Shown here piece after piece: positions 48,037 through 59,849 of a stretch of DNA of 64,000 bases. The DNA is taken from assembly GCF_932526225.1 (NCBI RefSeq), contig NC_064043.1, forward strand, positions 1,509,501 through 1,573,500, given 5' to 3'. How positions within the stretch are numbered: position 1 is the stretch's first letter; each line of letters begins with the position of its first letter. The DNA is from Nematostella vectensis (taxonomy: Eukaryota > Cnidaria > Anthozoa > Actiniaria > Edwardsiidae). A program made the position numbers and the translations under genes. Below the pieces are notes generated by a model. It was not told the origin of the DNA. It did no database searches and saw nothing but the letters and a program-made list of their open reading frames with translations.

Positions 48037-48678
48037 GTAAGAAGTCTCATCGCATCAGTCGTAAGAAGTCTCATCGCATCAGTCATAAGAAGTCTCATCG
48101 CATCAGTCATAAGAAGTCTCATCGCATCAGTCGTAAGAAGTCTCATCGCATCAGTCGTAAGAAGTCTCATCGCATCAGTCATAAGAAGTCTCATCGCATC
48201 AGTCATAAGAAGTCTCATCGCATCAGTCGTAAGAAGTCTCATCGCATCAGTCGTAAGAAGTCTCATCGCATCAGTCGTAAGAAGTCTCATCGCATCAGTC
48301 GTAAGAAGTCTCATCGCATCAGTCGTAAGAAGTCTCATCGCATCAGTCGTAAGAAGTCTCATCGCATCAGTCGTAAGAAGTCTCATCGCATCAGTCGTAA
48401 GAAGTCTCATCGCATCAGTCGTAAGAAGTCTCATCGCATCAGTCGTAAGAAGTCTCATCGCATCAGTCGTAAGAAGTCTCATCGCATCAGTCGTAAGAAG
48501 TCTCATCGCATCAGTCGTAAGAAGTCTCATCGCATCAGTCGTAAGAAGTCTCATCGCATCAGTCGTAAGAAGTCTCATCGCATCAGTCGTAAGAAGTCTC
48601 ATCGCATCAGTCGTAAGAAGTCTCATCGCATCAGTCGTAAGAAGTCTCATCGCATCAGTCGTAAGAAGTCTCATCGCG
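48037..48678. repeat. 24-bp tandem repeat, about 27 copies, nearly identical
   Basis: AAGAAGTCTCATCGCATCAG plus TCGT (or TCAT in some early copies). The later copies are identical, so the expansion is recent. Open frames of Lys/Ser/His/Arg on plus and RLLTTDAM on minus are artefacts of a unit of eight codons. Confidence 0.96.
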
Positions 48679-49026
48679 GCAATCGCATCAGTTTACTTTC
48701 GGCGGGCAGACGGAAACCTCAACCGACGGGAGACAAGAATCGAATACAACCCACTCCTTGCCGCTCTAAAAATTACATCCTCGAAGCTTCTACAATTGTG
48801 AAATATTTGTCGCGTTTTCTGTTAAAAATCGTCGGATACCGTTACGTAATTGGGCTATTTTGATAACCAGATTAAAATCTATAATTCGCGCTTCCTTTTA
48901 TGGCAGTGAGGCTGGTACTGTACTGACTATTCACACTTTTAGTCTTTTAAGTTCCAGCTAGTGCTAGCGATTGGACTTTGAGTTAACGCGTCTATTATAT
49001 TATAGTCTATTTTCCTTTTCTTTACT

Positions 49027-49731
49027 ATGAGTAATTCAGAAAGTGGTGCCACATCTAGAAGAAGCGGACTCCGTGACCTCGCTCCGGTCAATTACGCGGC
49101 TTTGGACGCTGGTTTAGATGATTTAGATTTTGAATTCGGGGGGCGGGTCGGCAAGGAGCCTAGGACTCTTAAAGCAAAGACCACAGAACAAGGCGCTAGA
49201 CCGAAGACCCCGGCCGTTGGTGGGAGTAAAAAGCCCAAGGTGACACAGAGCGACATCCTGGAGCTTTCCCGGCAGGTCGAGAGCCTGCTTGAGGAGAAGA
49301 GGACATCGCCATCTTCGCGCTCCGCGCGGAAGGAAAGGAGAGCGGTCAAGTCCGACTTCACGATCAAGGACCTGCGTTCAGTAGCGAACATTGAGAAAAA
49401 AGAGAGGCGTGATATGGCGCGGGAAGGCGCAGATAGCAGAGGTTGCTCAAGCGACTCGAGCGACGAAACGTCGGACGACGAGCACTCAGAGAGACGGCGA
49501 AGAATAGGTAAACAGTCGCTATTCAGTTTGGTAAGCGGGCACTTGCACTTCCGTTGTTGCACATCCCGGGGTCACGGTTATGCCCGGTTTTTCTGTTTAG
49601 ACTTATGCGCGTTCGGATTCCTGCCCCGCCTCATAGCCCCGCCTTCGCTCTGTCTGATAGGGCAAGGCGTTTGTACCCCCTCACCAAGACTCATTTCGTG
49701 TCGGAACTGCGGCGACGTCTCGCAGCGGTAG
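49027..49731 (+). pseudogene. Gag-like ORF1 remnant of the Ngaro-like element
   Basis: Starts at ATG 49027. The first about 160 residues are low-complexity, charged and plausible for ORF1 (SGLRDLAPVNYAALDAG, QSDILELSRQVESLLEEKR, an acidic SSDSSDETSDDEHSERRRR). After about 49510 the frame runs into unrelated sequence, most likely past the deletion joint, and the tail is not authentic. This is a fragment of a mobile element and not a host gene. Confidence 0.6.
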
Positions 49732-49951
49732 GGGTCCCTCATGCCCATTCTTACAGAGGTCATTCGTTTCGTAGGGGTGCTACAACTTGGGGCTTTCATT
49801 TAGGGATTCCTGGTGAATTCATTCAGGTATTCGGGGATTGGGCCTAGGACGCATACAGAGGGTATCTGGAATTCTCTATGCCGTGCAAACTGTCAGTGGC
49901 TGATCAGATGTGTAGTTATTTTTCAGGGCGTTAGTGCCTACATTCCTAGCC
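49600..49951 (+). pseudogene. tyrosine recombinase C-terminal fragment, with a stop
   Basis: In the frame read through 49605-49847: LTKTHFVSELRRRL, HSYRGHSFRRGATTWGFHLG, FIQVFGDWA. HSFRRG holds the conserved H-x-x-R of tyrosine recombinases. A TAG at 49845-49847 follows directly; the same frame then continues DAYRGYLEFSM, which contains the expected catalytic Tyr, and ends at a second TAG. The stop cuts off the nucleophile, so this copy cannot make an active recombinase. Confidence 0.75.
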
Positions 49952-50678
49952 TTAGTTTGGCTGTAGTTTGGAGCGCTGAGAAGTCTATTGGTTGTATTCA
50001 GTACAGCTTTCACCATTTTTAGTGTATTATCTTTCAATAAACCTCTCATTGTGCCAAACTCATGCTTGTGTTGTCTAGTATTTTTACTGCGAGAATTGGG
50101 CTATTTTGATAACCAGATTAAAATCTTTAATTCGCGCTTCCTTTTATGGCAGTGAGACTGGTACCTGGTACTGTACTATTCACACTGTAATCGGATATTG
50201 TATTTTATGTTCCAGCTAGTGCTAGCGAACGGACTTTGAGTTAACGCGTCTATATATTATAGTCTATATTCCTCTCCCACCCTCCCACCCTAACAGTGGG
50301 CTGAGAAGTCTATTGGTTGTTTTCAGTACAGCTTTCACCATTTTTAATGTATTATCTTTCAATAAACTTCTCATTGTGCCAAACTCATGCTTGTGTTATC
50401 TAGTATTTTTACTGCGAGAATTGACCGGAAGTAATCGACACTACCCCCACAGCCCCGTGTTCCCCACAGCCCCGTGTTTTTGCCTGAATATCACGTTTTC
50501 TTATAATTCAAACGTTTTGGGACATTTAACGGTCAGATAAAACATTTACGACAGCAGTTTCTCGTAATTGTATTTTCTTTACATCTGGTCAAATTCGTGC
50601 CTTTCGCGTGGTAACCGGAGACCAACCAGTCAACCGATAATAAACTCAAAATAGATAATCAAGTTTCTTTACAACTTA

Positions 50679-51225
50679 GGGAACGGGGGGGGGGGGGGGG
50701 GGGGGGCTGGCAAGGAAAATGCAAATAAGTGGACGGGTATTCTGCAGTTTAGCCCAAATATGTAGGGGGGGCTACATTTTTTGGCGCCGATTAAGGGGAG
50801 GACATTTTTGGGGGCTGTCACCAAAGGGGGACTTTAGAAGCACACTAGCATACACACACCGGCTCTGCCATGCTGACCAGTCCTAATAAGGACGAAACAT
50901 CTGTCCATGGTTGCCGAACTGCACGGGTAATAGACTGTGCTAGCGTCCCGTCTTGGCCCGACTGGTGCCAATGTGTGTATGCTAGTGTGTTTTTAAAGTC
51001 CACCAAAGGGGGGTTATCTTTTTGGGGGCGCCCAATTTAAGTCTGGTTTTAATATAACACTGAGCAAGATAGTCATTGTTTAAATGTTAATTTTATTCAT
51101 TTCACAATGTTCCCTACTATTGTATATCTAGTCCCATATTGTTCCCAATTGAGGGGATTTGAGGGGGGTCACGATTTTTGAGCCCAGGGATTTGCAGACC
51201 CCCCCAGTAATTAATGACCGCTCCC
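50679..51225. mobile_element. second PIF/Harbinger-like MITE copy, with a nested element
   Basis: The right end CAGTAATTAATGACCGCTCCC (first 20 bases considered) matches the family of 36553-38322. The left end (GGGAACGGGG...) is worn. TTA flanks both ends (50676-50678, 51226-51228). Shared internal blocks include AGTCTGGTTTTAATAT, CCCTACTATTGTATATCTAG and TCCCATATTGTTC. A 173-bp element is inserted at 50829-51001. Confidence 0.75.
50829..51001. mobile_element. 173-bp MITE with 31-bp TIRs and 9-bp target duplication (MULE-like)
   Basis: The left end GGACTTTAGAAGCACACTAG (continuing CATACACACA) is inverse to the right end at 50971-51001 (TGTGTGTATGCTAGTGTGTT, ending TTTAAAGTCC). ACCAAAGGG stands on both sides (50820-50828 and 51002-51010). 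The undisturbed site can be compared in the other family copy near 36657. A 9-bp duplication fits the Mutator superfamily; the assignment is inference. Confidence 0.75.
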
Positions 51226-52651
51226 TTATCATTGATGTCTTTCGCGTGGTCGAGATCAGCCAGTCAACTGATTATAAACTCCAAATAGATCATGGAGAAG
51301 TGCCCAGTTGTGAACGCTTGCCACTGCCCGCTTCACATAGCTGCCTTCTTAGGGAAAATGCTTTCTACTTGGTAAAGGGGCACATTCACTCCTCCACCCT
51401 AGAAGTAATATAATTTTACAGAAAATGACAATAGAGGCGTTTACCTGTTGTCTTTATCACCTTTTCCGCCCCCTCCCCCCGTTTCTGATTTTTGTTTTAA
51501 GTCCAAGATGGCGGCTATTAAACGCTCGAGGCTGTTTTTTCTTTTTTTCTTTTTTTTTTTTTTTTGCCGGGTAAACGACTGCACTACTGGCTAAAGGTTT
51601 AAAGGTTTCTAGGTTCTCATGTCTCCCTCGTCATTTGGTTAGTTTGCCTTTTTGGCCCTTCTCTCGTGGATAAAAACGTTTTTCTAAGTTTCCGCTAAAA
51701 TTCGGTAAATAAAAAAATCTATATTATCGATTTCCGCAGTCTTTTTTTATCGATATCGATTTTTAACGATTGACTTGACCGGGTTATCTGATTTTCATAT
51801 TATTCACGAGTCTCCATGGTGAAAGCGGTTCGTCATAAGAGAATTTCAACAGTGCTACACAAAAGAATTGGAATAGAGAAGAAAAACAGAAAAAGAAAAA
51901 GGGTTTGTAGCAAGGATGGCAAATAAGTGTTCCCACTGAGAAGAAACAAAATACTGTACGTTTCGAAAAGAAACACTTTCGAAAACTATCGTAGAGAGTT
52001 GTCATCGAAATGGCATCAGTTTGTATCTAAGCAACGATCGACTTCAATAGAAATAAAGTGCCCGCAGTATCGGTGATAGCGAGGTTCTTAGGTTTTAGTC
52101 ATTTCATTGTTTTACCTGATAGAGGCCCTTTGTTGTAAATAGCGGGGCGCCCATGAGCAACAGGGAGCTCCGTGATTTGCTATTTATATGGTTTCCCTTT
52201 AAAGGAGTTTCAGGCCGATCTTTGAACGTGAAGCGTCGTTATTTACGATACGAGATATCGATAAGAAAAACAATCGATCAATTTTGAACATCACGGATCA
52301 GCACCCACGCTACGACTTCTAAAAATGGCAGAAACTCCCGAAGGGAAACAACCATGTGCGTTAATAAGTTCTATAACAGAGATATATTTTGTTACGTAAT
52401 TGGGTTGATTACCTGGAAAGGAAACCTCTAAAATTCTTCTAGGAACGAAAGACTGGCTGTCAAAACCTTTTTTTTTCCTTAGAGATTTGATAGACGTATC
52501 ATGTGGCATGGTAATCAGCCGGATCATTCTTCTACTCCAAAACACAACTCACAATTGGCCGAATCCTGACCTTAAATGACGTCACAATAGTGATCAAACC
52601 GACAACAAAATGTCAATAATACGCATCACAAAACGCTGTAACACATCAAGG
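51226..52651. other. upstream region of the SH3-domain gene
   Basis: No coding signal that I can support. It contains an A/T-rich stretch with a poly-T run near 51537-51565 and several CGAT-rich patches (ATCGATATCGAT near 51753). A minus-strand frame of 84 codons at 52291-52545 looks like chance. Confidence 0.45.
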
Positions 52652-52695
52652 AAGTCGAGGTAAAATCGTCCATCGAGAAAGAAGGACCTCGACTT
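52652..52695. promoter_or_regulatory. inverted repeat just upstream of the SH3 gene start
   Basis: AAGTCGAGGT (52652-52661) and ACCTCGACTT (52686-52695) are perfect inverses with a 24-bp loop, followed by T7, ending 17 bp before the ATG. If transcribed it would form a hairpin in the 5' UTR. No known element is recognised. Confidence 0.45.
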
Positions 52696-52712
52696 TTTTT
52701 ATCCCATGCGCC

Positions 52713-55700
52713 ATGGAAATTTACAAGGCGTGCTACGACTTTCAGGATAACTGCGAAACTTCTTTGGATTTTAAGAAAGGAGATACATTTTACATCACAC
52801 AGAAGACCGACACTGGTTGGTGGGCTGCGAGAAACTTGAAAAGCAATGAGTTGGGCTATATCCCATCAGCGTATGTCGAAGTATGTAAGATTATCTTTAT
52901 ACATTCGGTAAACAAGCGTAGTGCATCCACTCTGAGCGAGTATTTAGACATGTCAGTTCAACACTGCGCTCAATGTTATTCTACGGCTCAGGAAATTACT
53001 TGAGGTCGTGTATACAGAAGAGAATATTTTATAGCGGCCTTTTATAGCATGTCCTAGGTACTTTCACAGCGGGAATTATCCTCAGAGCATTTTCCGGTTT
53101 GCAAGCTCGTTGTTTTTTTTTCTTTTTTTCTGGAGTAGGACTACAAGGTTGTCAAGTGACTTTGGAACAAAAACACCATCGATGTGAGCAACTCGTGCTC
53201 TGTAGGGCCACAAATATCAGCGGTTAGAATCACCAGAAAAAATATCTACTAGATTTACATTCCTTGATATTAAACGGGTTTCCTTGATATTCCACAGGTT
53301 TTCGTGATATCGGGCTTGTAACACGATTAACCTTTATAAGTATGTAAAAACAGGATCTTCTCCAGGAAAAACGTTTGCACTCATCTCTGCTCACCTGTAA
53401 AATTATTACCTGTGACCTTGAATTGCCATCAACATTTTAAAAATCTCTAGGGCACACATGACATAGTGCCACCATTTGACATGAACATTGAAATCTTTCT
53501 TTCAGCTTCAATCGGCAGAAGTCCTTTGAAATAGAACACAGTCTAGCCATTATGGTAAAATTTAGCACAAATTTTCAACAATTTGATAAAGTAGGAGACA
53601 TTCAGTATGAGTATGCTTTTTTGAGTTATTTTTTCTTTTTTGTAAAACAAAAATATACTGTTATGGTGAATATTGAAATAGTTTGACTTTATAAAAATTC
53701 AAATAACGGGGCATCAACACTTATATGAATTTCATTGAAGATAAAAAATAAACAAAATGATTTCACTAGGGTTTCACTATCATTATCACATACCAAGTGA
53801 CAAATGCTTATGAGAATTTCATGAAATATTTGCGAAAAAATATAAAACGGGATTGTATAATTATCCAAGTAGATTGCATGTTATGTTGAAAGGTAATTTA
53901 TTATTTATTTGTGGCTAGGAGGATTTTAATTTGTTATTCTCAAGGATGGCCAATGGTGCCAGTTTGGTAGGAAGACAACAACTAAATATTTTAGACCAAA
54001 TGTAGCGAAAATCGATACATACTCTTATTAAGTAAAAAAGAAAAGACTATTATGACAGATTTCACCCATTTGTACAATACGCATATCAAATTTCATGCAA
54101 TTGTGGACTTTTACCAACGTTAGTTGCTAATTTTCTTTTCCCTCGAGGGGCTATTTTATGCATAGTATTTATAAGTGAAATTTCCACTATACTCCAGAGC
54201 ATTGGCATCTTCTATAAGAACACCCTACCCATCAGCTGTGAATGTTCGGACCTTGTTTTTTGACAGGTATTAAACTAATGTTTACCTTTTCACACTCGAA
54301 AGTTCACACGTGTGTGATTTTAATAAATTTGCATACGGCGCTAAACTGACAACAGAATGGGACTCCGTGGGTATGTCCATATATGGATAGCTCCATTGTT
54401 CTTCGTTCTCGGCTGTAGATTGCCCAACAATAGCGTTGCACGGTTTAATTACCCCGCTCTCCAAAATAACATGTTCCGCATTCAACGATAGCTGCGTAGC
54501 TTCAAAACATTCGATTTCTCGTCGTGTTGTTCACGAAAGTAAGTGCTCTGTGCAGTTAATCTATTCTTTCGTTAGGTAGCACCCTTAGATTCAAAGAAAC
54601 CGTTCTAAATGTTATTTCCGTTTTCTGTCGAAGCATAAAGCTCCGTTTAGATTACAGTATATTTGGATTCTCGGCTCGTTTGCTTCCGACGCAGTAAGGT
54701 AGCAGTTTTAAACCCAGATTAAGCGCTATAAGACTAGATTAGGCTGTTTGAAGGGTTTTCCGACAGTTGTTAAAATTGTAGAATGTGTGAAATAGAATGT
54801 CTAGGACGTTGCTCGAAATCTGATGTTGTATGGACGTTGCCTATAATTTTCAAACGTGCTAAGGACACGAAAAACCTGAAAAGGTCTGCTATATCGATTA
54901 GGGAATGAATATTTTTACCTGTTCTTTTGTGTATAACTTAAAATCTCCTTGTAAATTTCGAACAATCCTAAAAATCCAAGCGTAAAATAACTTAATTTAA
55001 ATCATGTCTGTCACGTTTCAACTAAAACATTTGTAAAATATTCATTCTACTTTCTAAGCTAGCATTTGTCAATTTATTCATTAGGATCGTACAAACACAT
55101 TTGACGACACAGTTTGTAAATAAGTTTACGCGTCATCCCTAAAACTGATTTGATTAATATTCGTCCCAACATTGTCTTCATATTTTACTTGTTGCTGTTC
55201 AATGTCTGAAAAGTCTTGGAACATTTGAAATTCTTTTGGAACTGATATTACAAACCAAGTATTTCGGCCTAAAGTATCGTGAAATTTTGCGTTATTGTCA
55301 TTTGTAAATGATATAGAAACTTACACTAGGAAAAATGCAATCAATCATGTCCTTGCCTGAAGCATCAAAACATGGAAATAACATACATATATTTCTAAAA
55401 ATAATTATTCCATGCAAAATTTGCTAAAGAAAAGCCAAGCCAAGTTATTTTATTTACTTGATGTAATTGGAAACCTTGTTTTGTCTAAATAAGTTTGTAT
55501 AAAGGCACAATATTTGCTGAAGCAGCCAGCCTTGTTCTGATTGGCTGATGGCAGCATTTTGACCCCAACTCTCCAAACTTATTCTTGATGGTAGTCAGTA
55601 TGGGGCTATTCCACAATCATCAACTACAATGGCCCTGAACAACATGCTACATCACAGGTCAACAAGACTATAATAAAGCGTTTGACCTTATAGACCACAG

Positions 55701-58700
55701 TATACTCGTTAGAAAGTTATGTAGCCACCGTAATCTGCCAGCTATTATTAACTGGATAAGCAAGTATTAGTTAATTGGATAATAGATTTCTTATCTAACA
55801 GATCGCAACAAACTAAGTTTGCATCAGAATGTTTCTCTGAGTGGGGTTTAGTCCTGTACCTCAAGGTACAAAATTATTGCCTTGCATGCTTTTAATGATG
55901 TTGATATAGAAGCTCTGCAGCAGAAATATGTAGAGGATACTACAGCGTCTGTGGTAACAACAAATCCCTTCCATTTTTACCAATTTAACTTACAGAAGAT
56001 TTTCCTAATGTCATAATGATGGACTTCGTCAAATGAAATAGCTAAATTTACAGGTTGATGGACATAATGGAAATGAAAGCAAGGTTAAACATCATGGATT
56101 GATTAATATTTTACAGCAAACCAACCAATGAAAACAAGATCAAACATAATGTCTCATGTTGACACATTTTTTTCTGTTTTTATTGTTATCAAAACAATCT
56201 ATCATCAGTACCTCAAAATTTAGCATTCTTTTTTGGTAGATTGTTTTGTGACCTCCCTGTACAAGGCAGTTATTCAATTAATAGCAAAAAAATGTACAAA
56301 ATCCCAAAGATGCACTTTATCTCATCAGCATTTTCATTGACAAATGTATACCTACTTAACTTCAGGGATATTCCATCATTGGATCTACAACAGGAAAGTC
56401 AATCAAACCTAAAGGAGCAAGTGTTAATGTGTCCATAATAGCAAAAGTCATATCAATTACACAAGTCTACTATTCTGTTTTGATAGGACGAGAAAAAATA
56501 TATATTTTTTCCAATAAGACAATGGATTTCACTTTTTCAACATCATTTGTACTTTGGTTTACCTAGGATGATGATAGTGGGATAGTAAATTTATAATTGT
56601 TTTGATACCCTTAGGTGATTTTAGGTAAATGTATATTGTAGAGAGTTATTTGATCCAATATGTACACCATAGGAATTTTGTGTGGGCACAAGCCTCTTAA
56701 GCACTTGACCCAGCAATAATTTGCCTGTGCCTGCTATATAAACCTGCCTTATTTGTACAGACAGTTTTACAGTGTTGAAGCGATAAACTAGGACTTGGCA
56801 CAATCAGTTTTTGTTCCAATAATATTTCTTCTTTGGTAATCAAATGATATGCAGAGGTAGGTACTACTATGTAGCTAAAGATATTATCCTTGGTTCCAAA
56901 ATGTTTATTAACATCAAAGCGTTGTAGCAGTGAAAAAGCTTTTCAGGCAGGAAATGAATGAGTGAATGTTAATATCCAGGAGGCTATAAAGTATTATTTT
57001 ATAATACATAGTGTCCTTGTTCTAGAAATCTGCTGACTAACAGGCAGTAAATCCTATAGAATCTAGTTTTATTGGGTAAGACTAGATCTATCCATGGACA
57101 ATGTAATTTTTCAGAGAAAATGTATCTATTTCGTTTTACTCTTTTTTATCTGCACCAGGAAATGAATTCAAAAAAATTATGTTGACTTTTTTGAGAGCTC
57201 ACAATTGTTTGGTTAATATGACCACCATAATGAAATTTCATAATATTAGAATGGAAATTAGATCAGGTGGTATTTGGGAACACCCTAAAGTAGTGTGAAC
57301 CACTATGTATAACAAGACTAATCTGATCTATGTGCCTTTTAGTTTCTAGCTCTAGTCCATCCTGAAACCTTAGAGTGTATGGAAAGTCTGCCAGAGCCAG
57401 AGAAAATTAAAATGGACAGATTATGTGAATTAACAGCAAAGACACAGCAGTCCCCTGGACTTGGTAAGCATCTAATTTAAACTAATTCAAGGATTTTGCT
57501 CCTCTAATCAAGTATTTTCTACTAAATTTTATAGAATTAAATTTCTCTATAATTTTGACTGAATTGTAGATGTAAGGAAATATATATATATTTTTATTTT
57601 TTCCCTTAGTTTATAGTATTTCTTTAAAATAAAATGGCCTTTAGAAAAGGAATATTTTAGTACTTTTTTATATGTAACATGGTTTGTTTTGAGCATTGAT
57701 TAAACACCCAGAGTCCGAATTTTATCCTCTTATTTTTTTGAATGCATTTTTTATTAGTGGTTCTTTATGCAAATATCTAAAAGATAACACCTGAAGTATA
57801 TTTTCTATTTGATGTGTGATGTGTAATGAAATATGAATATGTTTATGTGTGAATGATTTCAGGTATTTCTACATTTCTGTTCACAATTCTTTTGCCTCAA
57901 GGCAATTACTTAAGACATTTTAATAGTTCACTTAGCATTATTTTGTCTGTATGTAATGGTAGTCATGGATACATTTTACATCATGTAATTTGAATTTCCT
58001 AATTTGCGCCACACTTACTGCCCAATGCAAAGCCTTTAGAATTTACCATTGCAAGTCAGCTGATGATTTGAGAGTAATTTAGCTTATGGCAAAATTTAAA
58101 GCCTGCTTTGTACAGCGGTGTGCCATAGACCAGAGCAAGTTAATGAGAAAGTCACATGCCCATAGCCAGGGAGGAGAGGGTGGGGGTGTAGGGATGATCC
58201 ACTAAATGGGTAAATGAATGTCCCTCCTCCCCCGTCAATTCTTAGCTATGGGCCTGAGCCAGTAACAGCCAGGCCTGTTATCTTGCTATACACAGGTCTT
58301 TATCTTTAATCTTACCCTTAAATATAAGCTAATTGCTGGCTGTGTTTTGCTTCATTTCAACAGGGCGTAACCACCCAGGCTACCCACCGGAGGACTATAA
58401 TAGACAAGAGAATGAGAGTCCGCCACCCGTACGAACAGCAATAAAACCCATGATGAAGTCAACAGAACAAACAAAATTACAGAAAGACTTAAAATTCAAC
58501 CAACAGAGGTAACTAGCTATTGCACATGTAGCCTCCTCTTGTAAACAAGTTCATTAGCAGTATTGTTACACAGCTAGAGCATGCCTATGCACCCTCTCAT
58601 TGGTTGATCAGCCAGACCAAACACCTGTGTAAGGCTTTCCCAGAAACAGTGCAGCACTTTGGGATAAGCATTCTTTCAACACCCTGAATAACAGATCTCT

Positions 58701-59205
58701 TGTTTTCCTTGTTTGCTTTGGCTGTACAGGAAATTATGGAATCTTGAATTTGTCCATTGTTTGGTCATGATCATGTGTAATATGTATGCAGAAAATATTA
58801 TTAATATTTTACCATTTTTCAGAGGAATCAACCTTGGGAGACCTGAGCTCGTCAAAACTTGGGAAAAATTTGAAAGCAAAAAGACAGCAAAGGAGATGGA
58901 GTCATTAAATGAGTCAGAATTATCTGCAAAACTTAAGACAATATCAAAAAAGCTTGAGGTTAGTAGAGAGAGAATTTTGAATCTAATTATCAATACCCTG
59001 TTTATTGCCAAAAATGTCTTTTTATACCTTTTCAAACTAAAAATACAAAACACTGAGAATTTTAAGCATTATTAAGATTGATTAAACTGTAATTATGTTA
59101 TTTTGTCACATTTAGGAGGAGGAACATCGAAAGCAAATTGAGGAAAAAAAGCCAGAATTCATGAAAATCAACCTACGAAAGGCAAAACCTCAGACAGCTA
59201 GCTGA
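52713..59205 (+). CDS. SH3-domain adaptor-like protein (5 exons)
   Basis: Exons: 52713-52880, 57343-57463, 58364-58508, 58823-58958, 59116-59205, all GT-AG and in phase, encoding 219 residues. Exon 1 is almost exactly one SH3 domain (YKACYDFQDNCETSLDFKKG, ALYDF-like start; TGWWAARN; LGYIPSAYVE). A linker follows with a Pro-rich patch (ESPPPVRTAIKP). The C-terminal half is charged and helical: LQKDLKFNQQRGINLGRPEL, then VKTWEKFESKK, LSAKLKTISKKLEEEEHRKQ and KPEFMKINLRKAKPQ. The NxxRGIxLGRPEL stretch recalls the actin-binding FAM107 region and PEFMKINLRK recalls motifs in actin-regulator tails, so a cortical actin adaptor is possible, but this is inference. The start is the first Met (GCGCCATGG). 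The large first intron could hide a skipped exon. Confidence 0.8.
52881..57342 (+). other. intron 1 of the SH3 gene
   Basis: A 4.46-kb AT-rich intron. It contains a LINE fragment at 55666-55960 (listed separately). Open frames such as 54282-54485 (minus) and 56241-56438 (plus) have no support. No further exon was recognised. Confidence 0.6.
55666..55960 (+). mobile_element. LINE reverse transcriptase fragment (broken)
   Basis: The plus strand reads DYNKAFDLIDHSILVRKLCS, then LPAIINWISKY, stops, and resumes in another frame as WIIDFLSNRSQQTKF, SECFSEWG and a PQGTKL-like block. This is the D-x-x-KAFD-x-IDH and SNRxQ region of non-LTR reverse transcriptases. Stops and frameshifts make it a fossil. 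Confidence 0.8.
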
Positions 59206-59799
59206 TCACCCCAGGCTTTCCGATATGCTATTATACTGCGCCCAGATGAATTTTATGTAGGGCTGTCATGATAAAATGTTGGTGGTTAAAAGCGTGATGA
59301 AGACTGAAAACCACCTTTTCATAATGCAGAACATTGACATGGTGTGATATATGATGAATCTGGAAATTTCTGGTTTGGGTGGTTATGACTTCAGTTCACT
59401 GTAACTGTGGTACAGAACGAAAGGTGAAAGGGCCTGACGTTAGTATTCGTCAGACAAATATCTTTGCTGCAAAAAAGGAGTAAGCTTAGATATATGGAGA
59501 CCAAATTATGACACCACTGGCAGCAATCACAAACCTATTTATTTGTCTCTGGTGGTCTCTAGTAATATCTTTAACCACACGCAGTGACTGTAGGCAAAAG
59601 TGAGGGGATATTCAAAGAGCGCGGAAAACAGAGTGAAACCCCCAATGTTACCGTAAGATGACGTTTCTTGGGTTTTAGGCATGTTCAGTTAACTTACTTA
59701 TTTGATAAGTTCAAAAGTGAGATCTATTCAAGCAAGTAATTTAAGAGAGTTTATATAAATGAAACCACTATGATTGGTTTGCAAAATATACATAATAAA
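59206..59799 (+). other. 3' UTR of the SH3 gene with candidate poly(A) signal
   Basis: Non-coding sequence after the stop. AATAAA at 59794-59799 is the first strong poly(A) hexamer, giving a 3' UTR of about 600 nt. Confidence 0.5.
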
Positions 59800-59849
59800 G
59801 TTGGGATTTAAATAATTCAGAGTTTTTAAACGTAACCCTTAAAAGGCTT

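Larger units (their letters stand above)
48845..50424 (+). mobile_element. Ngaro-like tyrosine-recombinase retroelement, internally deleted, with split direct repeats
   Basis: Four repeat blocks are seen. A1 is about 48845-49020 (starts ATTGGGCTATTTTGATAACC, ends near GTTAACGCGTCTAT). B1 is about 49974-50094 (GCTGAGAAGTCTATTGGTTG to TTTTACTGCGAGAATT). A2 is about 50095-50272 and B2 about 50294-50424. The order A1-internal-B1-A2-B2 is the split-direct-repeat layout of Ngaro elements. The interior keeps a Gag-like N-terminal frame and the end of a tyrosine recombinase, with no reverse transcriptase or RNase H between them, so a large internal deletion has occurred. A fully autonomous element of this kind is several kb; this one is about 1.6 kb. 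Confidence 0.75.

Noticed and set aside
47784-48863. Long Lys/Ser/His/Arg frame on plus and RLLTTDAM frame on minus
   Set aside because: 24-bp repeat artefact, open on both strands.
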